Assembly: GCA_027491355.1 (NCBI GenBank)
Contig: JAIXWI010000019.1
Coordinates: forward strand, 1-64,000
Direction of reading: 5' to 3'
Origin: Bacteroidota bacterium
GTDB taxonomy: Bacteria; Bacteroidota; Bacteroidia; UKL13-3
Length of the DNA stretch: 64,000 nucleotides
The position numbers and the translations under genes were made by a program. Each line of letters begins with the position of its first letter. The first letter of the stretch is position 1. Below, piece by piece: positions 35,252 through 43,268 of this stretch. The notes under the pieces were generated by a model, which saw only the letters and a list, made by a program, of their open reading frames with translations, did not search any database and was not told the DNA's origin.

Positions 35252-38200
35252 TTAAAATTCTAAATTAACTTGAAAGAGAAACGACTTTTCTTGAGGAGGT
35301 GTTAAATAGGTGATGTTCTGAGAACCCATATTTCTTGAAGTATTGTAACCACCTGCAGATCCACTTCCATCAGACTCAGCATCTCTACTCAATTCAGGAT
35401 CTAAACCGTCGTAATTGGTTAGTGTAAATAAATTGGTTGCAATAAATGAAACCCTGCAACTACTTAAATGCAATCGCTCGCATTGAGCTTTTGGAATGCT
35501 ATAGCCTACGGTTAAGTTTCTCAATCTGGCATAGCTACCATCTTTTAACCACAAAGTTGTATTACTCCACTCATCAGGCAAATTGTATGTTCTGTAATCT
35601 CTAGTTAAACGCGGAAACTTAGCTACATCTCCAGGCTGTCTCCATCTGTCAAAAACCCTTTCATCCATGTTCCAATTTGTAATTAAACTGGCTTGTCTTT
35701 TTTGTGAAGATTCATAAATCTGACTTCCAAGACTAAATACAACCAAAACACTCATGTCCCAATTTTTATATCGGAAAGTGTTAGTCAATCCACCAATTGC
35801 ATCTGGCAAAATTTTACCTGCAGCAACCCTGTTTTTGTTGTTGTAAACAAAAGTTTCATTGCCATTGATATCTAAATACACTGGCTTACCAGTTGCAGGG
35901 TCAACATGCGACCATCTGATTAAATAGTTAGAACCAACAGGTTGGCCTACAATTACACGGGTATCATTTGTTCCGCCACTTACAGCATCTTCTGTATACA
36001 CACCTATAGATGTAATTTCATTGTAGTTTCTGGCAACATTGAAATTGGTAGACCATTGAAAGTTTTTAGCTACAATGTTTTTTGATTTGAAACCGAATTC
36101 AATTCCTCTGTTTGAAATACCTCCAACGTTGGTCCATAAAGATGACATACCAATTGAAGGTGGCAATGCAATTTCCATTAATACATCTTTGGTTACTTTT
36201 TCATACAAATCCAATTCAAATGAAATCCTGTCTTTGAAGAAGCCCATTTCAAAACCAATGTCATAGTTGTTTGATGTTTCCCATCTTAAATCTTTGTTCG
36301 GCAATTTAATAGGGTATGTTGTAGGCTGACCATTGTATGCAATGTTGTTAGAACCGGGAGAAAAAGTCCCGAAACGAGCATCATCAGGAATAGCTGCATT
36401 GCCTGACATGCCCCATCCAGCTCTAATCTTCAAGAAGGAAATGGTTTGATTGTCTTTTAAGAAATCTTCTTCAGAAATAATCCATGCGCCTGATAAAGAT
36501 GGGAAATTTGCCCATCTGTAATTCTCTCCAAACCTTGAAGATGCATCCATTCTGTATACCGCTTGAACATTGTATTTACCTTTGTAATCATAGTTAAATC
36601 GACCAAAGTAACTCAAGAAAGCCCAATTGGTTCCATTGTCAGAAAAAATAGGTGAAGAAACTAAATAACTGGGATTGCTACTATACAAGCCTGGTACATT
36701 TGAGGCAAATGTTCTTCTTCTGATGGTATTTGCCCTTTGAAATTCATTCCCAACCATCATTTGAAAATGATGGTTTTCTTTGAATGATTTCATATATGTT
36801 GCAGTTACATAATAGTTGAAGTTCTTTACAAATGACATGTTTCTGTTGGCATTACCAGCATCATTTTGGTTAGTAATTTCAGGTGAACTCCATTGGTCAT
36901 CAACTAAATTCATATAGTCGTAACTAGCTTGTCCTCTTACAATTAAACCTTTAACAGGTGTAATGTCTAAACTAACTCCATTCAAAGCCCTTGTTTCTGC
37001 AGTTCTCCATTTCATGTTTTCCATGTCTCTAACTGGATTTTTGCCACCTCTGAACCAAGTACCATCTGCATTTTTAATTGGATATATTGGTAAAGCTTCA
37101 GACATAGCGAAACCAAGCCCCCCTGACCAAGCTGCGTTTACACGGTTGTTCACACCACTACTCAATGAGGTATTCACCCCTAATTTCAACCATTTGGTTA
37201 ATTGGTAATCTGAGTTTACCCTTGCTGTAGTTCTGACAAAATTATTCCCTTTCAAATAAGATCCATTGTCATCATATGAAAAGTTCATTTGGGTATTGAA
37301 TTTCTCTCCACCTTTAGCTGCAGTTAATGTGTAACCATGTTTCAATCCCGTTTGGATGGTTTGATCTACCCAATTGGTATTGGTGGCCAATGCTTGTTCA
37401 TAAGTAATGCCACCAGGTAAAGGAGCTCTCCCAGCATTGCCATCGTTTTCCCATGCTTCTTGATTCAATTGCATCCACTGTTGGGCGTTGAGCATTTTAG
37501 GAATAGCAGTTGGATTTGACACCCCTACTTTTGCAGAGGCAGTGAACTTCCAACCTTTGGTTTGCGCTCGCTTGGTTGTAATCAAAATTACTCCGTTAGC
37601 TCCCCTCGATCCATAAATAGCATTCGCAGCAGCATCTTTCAAAACTTCTATACTTTCAATGTCATCCGGGTTGATAGAAGACAACGGATTGTTATTCATA
37701 CCACCAGCATTGCCATTCATAAATAAATCTTGTGTAACAGGAATACCATCAATTACATACAAAGGGTCGCCGCTAGCACTGATAGAGGATATACCCCTTA
37801 CTCTTACTACAGATGCAGAACCAGCCAAACCACTACCAACTGTTACTTGAACACCTGCGGCTTTTCCTTGCATGGCAGCTTCAAAACTTGGAACTGGTAA
37901 GTCATTGAGTTCTTTTCCCCCGATTTTAGAAACCGCACCTGTTAAATCTCTTTTTCTTTGAACACCATATCCAACAACTACTAATTCATCCATTTGTTTA
38001 CGGTCTTCTTTTAAAACTACCTCTAAAACAATGTTGTCATTCCCTAGGGTTACTTCTTTTGACGAAGAAGTGAAACCAACAGAAGAAATGCGCAATTTGT
38101 AATAACCTGGCTGAAGGCCCTTAATTTCAAAAAAACCGAGGGCATCAGTTGCAGCGCCTTTGTTGCTTCCATCAATTTTAACGGTAGCTCCAATGACAGG

Positions 38201-38299
38201 CTCTTTTTTGCTATCTATAACCGTTCCTCTTATTGTTTGAGAAAAGGCAGATTGTAGGCCAAAAACCAATAGCAATAAAAACAGTAATTTTATTTTCAT
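35252..38299 (-). CDS. SusC/RagA-family TonB-dependent outer-membrane transporter
   Basis: 1015 residues with a signal peptide (1-20). Next come an N-terminal carboxypeptidase-D-like regulatory domain (~22-100; TIRGTVIDSKKEPVIGATV), the SusC linker DELVVVGYGVQRKRDLTGAV, and the plug domain with DPLYVIDGIPV and the hallmark IESIEVLKDAAANAIYGSRG, then a 22-strand barrel ending in FLFQVNLEF. It imports oligosaccharides using TonB energy. It is short for no obvious reason within the family range of about 950-1100. The gene is downstream of the GH13 gene after 169 bp that carry a candidate promoter and inverted repeats, so it can be controlled separately. Confidence 0.96.
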   Translation of the reverse strand: MKIKLLFLLLLVFGLQSAFSQTIRGTVIDSKKEPVIGATVKIDGSNKGAATDALGFFEIKGLQPGYYKLRISSVGFTSSSKEVTLGNDNIVLEVVLKEDRKQMDELVVVGYGVQRKRDLTGAVSKIGGKELNDLPVPSFEAAMQGKAAGVQVTVGSGLAGSASVVRVRGISSISASGDPLYVIDGIPVTQDLFMNGNAGGMNNNPLSSINPDDIESIEVLKDAAANAIYGSRGANGVILITTKRAQTKGWKFTASAKVGVSNPTAIPKMLNAQQWMQLNQEAWENDGNAGRAPLPGGITYEQALATNTNWVDQTIQTGLKHGYTLTAAKGGEKFNTQMNFSYDDNGSYLKGNNFVRTTARVNSDYQLTKWLKLGVNTSLSSGVNNRVNAAWSGGLGFAMSEALPIYPIKNADGTWFRGGKNPVRDMENMKWRTAETRALNGVSLDITPVKGLIVRGQASYDYMNLVDDQWSSPEITNQNDAGNANRNMSFVKNFNYYVTATYMKSFKENHHFQMMVGNEFQRANTIRRRTFASNVPGLYSSNPSYLVSSPIFSDNGTNWAFLSYFGRFNYDYKGKYNVQAVYRMDASSRFGENYRWANFPSLSGAWIISEEDFLKDNQTISFLKIRAGWGMSGNAAIPDDARFGTFSPGSNNIAYNGQPTTYPIKLPNKDLRWETSNNYDIGFEMGFFKDRISFELDLYEKVTKDVLMEIALPPSIGMSSLWTNVGGISNRGIEFGFKSKNIVAKNFQWSTNFNVARNYNEITSIGVYTEDAVSGGTNDTRVIVGQPVGSNYLIRWSHVDPATGKPVYLDINGNETFVYNNKNRVAAGKILPDAIGGLTNTFRYKNWDMSVLVVFSLGSQIYESSQKRQASLITNWNMDERVFDRWRQPGDVAKFPRLTRDYRTYNLPDEWSNTTLWLKDGSYARLRNLTVGYSIPKAQCERLHLSSCRVSFIATNLFTLTNYDGLDPELSRDAESDGSGSAGGYNTSRNMGSQNITYLTPPQEKSFLFQVNLEF

Positions 38300-38406
38300 G
38301 TTCGCTTTTAAATTGTTGTTAAATGAATTGATTCAATGTTTATGTGAACTAAAGGTAGGTATCAGAAAACCTAACGGATTTTCAGTTCAATTAAACATTG
38401 AGCGTC

Positions 38407-38437
38407 CAAAATACCATATTGATACAAATTGTACAAA
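38407..38437 (-). promoter_or_regulatory. Candidate promoter of the susC operon
   Basis: Read on the minus strand, TTTG (38434-38437) is followed after 20 bases by TATTTTG (38407-38413), one base short of the TAnnTTTG consensus. The 5' leader to the susC ATG would be about 100 bases. Confidence 0.4.
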
Positions 38438-38463
38438 TAGTACACCTAATTTTTGTGTACAAT
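38428..38463. promoter_or_regulatory. Inverted repeat overlapping the susC promoter, possible operator
   Basis: ATTGTACA (38428-38435) and TGTACAAT (38456-38463) form a perfect 8-bp inverted repeat 20 bases apart. A third GTAC core lies between them (38440-38443). The repeat covers the putative -33 box and lies just after the GH13 stop codon. There is no T run, so it does not look like a terminator. A regulator site is an inference. Confidence 0.4.
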
Positions 38464-38468
38464 CAGAT

Positions 38469-41318
38469 TTATTTCTTCAAAAACCTCAATACCGAAGAGC
38501 CATTCATTGAATTGTCAATTTTAATGAAGTATACACCTGTTGGTAATGATGCTGTATTGATTTCTAACAAATAAGTTGAGTTGGCTTGTTGAATTACCTC
38601 CACAGGTAATTGATACAATTTACCCGTTACATCATAAAAACTAAATTGAGGCTTGTGATTGAATTGATTCAATTCTAAATAAACTAGGTCACTGGTAGGA
38701 TTTGGATAAAGAAATACCTCTTCTTTGAGGATACGGTTTGGTGTGACCCCAGTTGAAATGGCTTTTAAATTCAATGCCTTACTGGTGTATATTTTGAAGT
38801 TACCAGGTGCCAACACAATGGTATCAGTGGTCTTGTTGATAGATATAGAATCTGAACTAAAGGCGTCATACCAAGTTCCTGTTTGTTGAAACTGAGGCTG
38901 TATGTTTGCAGTTGTAATGTCTAGGTTTGCAATGATAACCGTATGAAAGCTGCTGTCTGAAATTTTTAGAATTTTACTACTACCAGAGGTATTGTAAACA
39001 TATTGGTTAGAATTAAACGCATCAATGCTTTTAAGGTAACCTAACCTTTGAACTGTTTGGTATAATTTAAAACGATCGGGGTCATCTAAGTAATTCCATA
39101 AAATTGGTTTATTACCAGTTCTACCGTTTTGGTCTATACTGATATCGTAACCCATTTCGCCAAATTGCCAAATCATTTTAGGACCTCGAAGCGGTAACAA
39201 CATAGCCATAGCAGCTGCTGTTCTATTTAAACCAACTTTTATTTCTCTGGCATTATAAGATGCTGTAATCCTTCCGTATGTTTTGTTCTTAAACATCAAC
39301 CGTTCTTCATCATGACTTTCTGCATAAGTGACTAAATTGGGTGAATTCCAAGACCTCGTTTTATAGTTACCCCAACTTAAATCTTGTTTAGAACCCGTAT
39401 AACCCATTGTTGCCTCATTGTAAGCATCTGTCATTTTTCCCCATAACATGAAACCATTGTTAGCTAAAACTGTCTCTTCTTGGTTGTCTCCTAAGTGTTC
39501 TAAAATCATGTAACAATCAGCACATGTTTTTCTGAATTCAAGGCGCATTCTGTTCAAAAGATTTACCCTACTTTGATCGTATGCGCTCCAAGCAGAAACA
39601 TTTTCTCCTGTGTTCTTTTGCGTAAAGCCTTTTGACAAATCAAACCTATAACCATCTATGTGGTAATCATTTACCCAATAAGCCAAAACTCTGTCAATGA
39701 ATTCTTGTGTAAACTGACTTTCATGGTTGTAATCATACCCTACGCTAAATGGGTGTGTTGCAGTTGGATTGAACCATACATTGTTCTCTGGTTTACCTGT
39801 TGTTTTATTAAAATACAATTTAACCTGAGGATTCAAACCCCATGAATGGTTAAGCACAATATCTAACACCACAGCAATGCCATTTTGGTGACAAACATCT
39901 ACAAAGTGTTTGAAAGCATTCTTAGTACCATAATATTTGTCAACTGCAAAGAAAAAATTTGGATTGTAACCCCAACTCTCATTGCCATCAAATTCATTTA
40001 TTGGCATCAATTCAATCACATTGACTCCCATATTTTTAAAATAAGCGATGGTATCGGTTAAGGTTTGGAAATCATGTTTGCCAATGAAATCTCTGAGCAA
40101 CATTTCATAAATGAACAAGCGATCAGCTGGTGGTTTAACAAAAGCTGAATCATTCCAAGTATACGGAATTTGTGCCGTTTGAAAAACCGATACGGGATCA
40201 GTAGTTAAACCTGAGGGATAAGGAATTAAATCTGGATACGTTTCTTTTGGAATGTATGCATCGTTCCAAAAATCCAATTGTTTGTCTGCATATACATCTG
40301 CTATGGTTATTTTTTCTTCATCGACTACAAATTGATAACGGTATTCTTTTCCTGGCACTAAATTATTTAACCGAATCCAATACCTTGAGCCATCAGGCGT
40401 TTTGTTCATTCTATATGCAGGATCCAATTCCCAATTACTAAAATCACCTATTGCAAAGGCAAATTGTTTGTTTGGCGCCAAAAACCTCAACACCACTGTT
40501 TGGCTGTCAATGTAATTGATTCCATCAACTGTACCAGCAGGACTTTGCGCAACATTTAAATTCCCTTTTAAAATTACATAAGTAGTATCAAAACTGGTGC
40601 TAGTGCCATTGATTCCCTCCAAAATGATTTTGGCTTTTTGTGTATTCAATGTATCCATTAAAAAACTGTAATTTAATACTGAATCAGCTATTACATTTTT
40701 TACCAAAGTTCCATTGATGTACAAATTCAAAACGGCATTTGAAACTGCACTTCCCGCTACCCTTATAGTATCTGTTCTTGAAACAAAACTATGTTTGGTT
40801 GGTGTTTGTAATTTTACTTCAAAAGCTCCTGAAGACAACGGTATAAATAAATCCGCACCTCCCATATCAGCACCTTTTTTACTTGAATTGCCGTTGGCGT
40901 TATGAAAAACAACTGCAATTTTCTGAACAGTTTCAGTTATTGGTACCCCAAAAAAACTACGCACATGGAAACGAATGAACCATCTATTATTCCCCAAACC
41001 AGTCATTCTGGTTTTTGCAAAATCTTGTCCCCAAGCTCCTTGAACATATTTCCAATCAGAGCCATTCTTACTCAAATTGGTAATGAGCCCCAAATGGGCA
41101 ATACACTTGTTTTCGCCCAACAAACCGGCATTTCCTTTGCTTGCATCAAAATACAAACTCACGGAATCATCTGCTGTTGCAAATGTAGGGGTGATGTATA
41201 CAACCTGAGCTCGAATTGCTAAAACATTAAAAATCAAACAATAGCACAATAGCAAGATTCTTTTATTTGACTTTTTACTCAATAATAACTGGCTCAATAC
41301 AGGTGAAGAATTTAACAT
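38469..41318 (-). CDS. GH13 alpha-amylase family enzyme with T9SS sorting domain
   Basis: 949 residues. After a signal region come a beta domain (~38-165) like the SusE/F-position protein, a linker domain, an E-set/CBM48-like module (~265-345) and the GH13 barrel. The four GH13 regions are intact: D486..NH491 (VVLDIVLNH), nucleophile D560 (GYRFDLSKG), acid E607 (MILEHLG), and H669-D670 (YAESHDEERL). The last ~80 residues are a type A sorting domain (FLYPNPTSDLVYLEL ... TGVYFIKI). It should be secreted by T9SS and anchored or released outside. The start ATG gives a long polar stretch before the hydrophobic core; a TTG at codon 13 would give a neater signal peptide. Exact specificity (amylase, pullulanase) is open. 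Confidence 0.92.
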   Translation of the reverse strand: MLNSSPVLSQLLLSKKSNKRILLLCYCLIFNVLAIRAQVVYITPTFATADDSVSLYFDASKGNAGLLGENKCIAHLGLITNLSKNGSDWKYVQGAWGQDFAKTRMTGLGNNRWFIRFHVRSFFGVPITETVQKIAVVFHNANGNSSKKGADMGGADLFIPLSSGAFEVKLQTPTKHSFVSRTDTIRVAGSAVSNAVLNLYINGTLVKNVIADSVLNYSFLMDTLNTQKAKIILEGINGTSTSFDTTYVILKGNLNVAQSPAGTVDGINYIDSQTVVLRFLAPNKQFAFAIGDFSNWELDPAYRMNKTPDGSRYWIRLNNLVPGKEYRYQFVVDEEKITIADVYADKQLDFWNDAYIPKETYPDLIPYPSGLTTDPVSVFQTAQIPYTWNDSAFVKPPADRLFIYEMLLRDFIGKHDFQTLTDTIAYFKNMGVNVIELMPINEFDGNESWGYNPNFFFAVDKYYGTKNAFKHFVDVCHQNGIAVVLDIVLNHSWGLNPQVKLYFNKTTGKPENNVWFNPTATHPFSVGYDYNHESQFTQEFIDRVLAYWVNDYHIDGYRFDLSKGFTQKNTGENVSAWSAYDQSRVNLLNRMRLEFRKTCADCYMILEHLGDNQEETVLANNGFMLWGKMTDAYNEATMGYTGSKQDLSWGNYKTRSWNSPNLVTYAESHDEERLMFKNKTYGRITASYNAREIKVGLNRTAAAMAMLLPLRGPKMIWQFGEMGYDISIDQNGRTGNKPILWNYLDDPDRFKLYQTVQRLGYLKSIDAFNSNQYVYNTSGSSKILKISDSSFHTVIIANLDITTANIQPQFQQTGTWYDAFSSDSISINKTTDTIVLAPGNFKIYTSKALNLKAISTGVTPNRILKEEVFLYPNPTSDLVYLELNQFNHKPQFSFYDVTGKLYQLPVEVIQQANSTYLLEINTASLPTGVYFIKIDNSMNGSSVLRFLKK

Positions 41319-41401
41319 TTTATTAATTTTACGGTGGGTTTCTTTTATGATTTTACAATTTTACATAAATTGCAACCACTTATTAAATACTTAATACAAA
41401 T

Positions 41402-43141
41402 ATGAAAAAACTTTTACTTTTAGCCGTTGCTGTTGCTTCACTTACCGGAGCATTTGCAAAAAAGGTAGTGTTCCGTGTGGACATGACCGGACAAACTATT
41501 AGCCCAAATGGCTTACATGTAGTTGGAAACTTCCAAAATACTGACTATGAAGGCGGAAACGACAACGACTCATTAAAAAACTGGGATCCATCTGTCTACC
41601 AGTTAACAAATGGTGGCTCTGGCGATATTTACTCAATCATGTTAGACATGAAAGGCGACATGGTTTATGAATTCAAATTTGTAAACGACAACAACTGGGG
41701 TCCGGGAGAAGAAAAAGTTCCTTCAGTATGCCAAGTAGGCGGAGGTAATGGAAATCGTTGGGTTTACATTCCTGAAGGCACAGATACCATTACATTGCCT
41801 GCAATTTTATTCAGTGGCAGTGCAGAAGCTGGAAAAGTAGCTATTCGCCTTGGTGTGGATATGTCTTTAACTAACAGTGTTGACGCCAATGGTGTGCATG
41901 TAGCAGGTGCTTTCCAAGGTTGGAACCCATCTGGAACTAAAATGGTAAACTATACCGGAAGCGGTAAATATGCTGGTGGTAAATACTTGGCATTGGTTTA
42001 TGCTGATACCAATTCAGGTTTGGCAAAATTCAAGTTCATCAACGGAAATTCATGGGATAAATCAGAATCAGTTCCTAACGAATGTAAAGTTGACAACGAT
42101 GGCAACAGAGGCCTTGAAGTAGGTACTGAAGCAATAACTTTTTCAGTTTGTTTCAGCAAATGCGGTGTTTGTGTAGTAGTACCTAAATACAATATCACTT
42201 TCAATGTAGACGTAGAAAGCATTTGTGGTGTTGATTCAGTTGACGTTGCTGGTGGCTTATTGGATGGTTCATGGGGAGATGGTAACAAAATGACTTTAGT
42301 AAGCAATAGCAAATACACAGGAACTCAATTGAGCATTGATTCAGGTTCAACCGTTGCTTACAAATACCGTTACTACAAAAATGGCATCAGAAACTGGGAG
42401 CAAATTGCTACTAGCTCTGGAAACCGTGAATTGGTTATCACCAGCGACACTGTTTTAGAAGCAAATTGCTTCAATACATTCACTGCTTGTAACCCACGTC
42501 CTGCCTCACAAACCATTACTTTCAAGGCTGATTTAAGCAATGAAATCCCTGGCGATTCAGTATACTTAGTATTGGATTACTTGGGTGGCTGGAAAAATGC
42601 AGTATTGATGAACTCAGATTCAACTGAACCGGGCATCTACTCTACTACCATTACAGATGTTTGTAACGGAACTGTATACTACTACTTCATCAATGGTAGC
42701 TTCACTGACGAAACCAGTGCTACCAAAAATCAAGAAAAATTCAATGATACTACTGACCGCGCTTGTACCAAACCAAATGGTGTAGGTGGTTTCCAACGCG
42801 AATTGGTTCGTACCACTGGAGACCCTCAAACTTTAGGTTTCATTTTCGGTTCATGCAAACCTATTGAAGCTACTTCAATCAGAGAAAATGCGAGCTTAAA
42901 CAACAGCATGCGTATTTATCCTAACCCAACTAGCACATACACTGTAATTGAATTCAATGACAATGCTACCAAACACAATGTTACTATCTTAGACATTACA
43001 GGTAGAACTGTTAGAACATACAACAACTACGAGTTCAATGCCATCAGAATTGACAGAGAAAATTTAAATTCTGGTACCTATTTCATTCAAGTTGTAAACA
43101 ACAACAATCAAACTGGTACAATCAAATTAATGATTGACTAA
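41402..43141 (+). CDS. Secreted multi-module putative glucan-binding protein with T9SS sorting domain
   Basis: 579 residues: signal peptide 1-19 (cleavage near GAFA), four successive beta-sandwich-like modules (~20-133, 134-258, 262-365, 368-490), and a type A sorting domain (~505-579; RIYPNPTSTYTVIEF ... SGTYFIQV). Modules 1 and 2 are clear duplicates: GLHVVGNFQ / GVHVAGAFQGWNP, then YEFKFVNDNNW / AKFKFINGNSW. GAFQGWNP and KFKF wording resembles starch-binding CBM20/CBM48 and SusE/F-type modules. There is no catalytic motif. Paired cysteines recur in modules 2-4. Codons ending in C (AAC, TAC, TTC) look enriched against neighbours, hinting at high expression. It is divergent from the GH13 gene, with 83 bp between. 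Confidence 0.82.
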   Translation: MKKLLLLAVAVASLTGAFAKKVVFRVDMTGQTISPNGLHVVGNFQNTDYEGGNDNDSLKNWDPSVYQLTNGGSGDIYSIMLDMKGDMVYEFKFVNDNNWGPGEEKVPSVCQVGGGNGNRWVYIPEGTDTITLPAILFSGSAEAGKVAIRLGVDMSLTNSVDANGVHVAGAFQGWNPSGTKMVNYTGSGKYAGGKYLALVYADTNSGLAKFKFINGNSWDKSESVPNECKVDNDGNRGLEVGTEAITFSVCFSKCGVCVVVPKYNITFNVDVESICGVDSVDVAGGLLDGSWGDGNKMTLVSNSKYTGTQLSIDSGSTVAYKYRYYKNGIRNWEQIATSSGNRELVITSDTVLEANCFNTFTACNPRPASQTITFKADLSNEIPGDSVYLVLDYLGGWKNAVLMNSDSTEPGIYSTTITDVCNGTVYYYFINGSFTDETSATKNQEKFNDTTDRACTKPNGVGGFQRELVRTTGDPQTLGFIFGSCKPIEATSIRENASLNNSMRIYPNPTSTYTVIEFNDNATKHNVTILDITGRTVRTYNNYEFNAIRIDRENLNSGTYFIQVVNNNNQTGTIKLMID

Positions 43142-43164
43142 TTTTATTGTTAGAAAGATTATTG

Positions 43165-43205
43165 GAAAGTCCGGGCAAGCTAGCTTGCCCGGACTTTCTT
43201 TTTTA
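43165..43205 (+). terminator. Strong rho-independent terminator after the glucan-binding protein gene
   Basis: A perfect 34-base palindrome (43165-43198, GC-rich centre CCGGGCAAGC) is followed by a T-rich run. It begins 23 bases after the stop codon. It would insulate the highly expressed first gene from the two glycosidase genes downstream. Confidence 0.9.
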
Positions 43206-43215
43206 TTCGCGTCCA

Positions 43216-43235
43216 AGCTGATTTAAAAATCAGCT
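43216..43235. repeat. Small inverted repeat upstream of the GH31 gene
   Basis: AGCTGAT (43216-43222) pairs with ATCAGCT (43229-43235) around an A/T loop, 34 bases before the GH31 start. It may be an operator or an RNA hairpin. No clear -33/-7 pair accompanies it. Confidence 0.3.
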
Positions 43236-43268
43236 ATTTTCAATATTATTGTTGCAAAAATCTATCAC

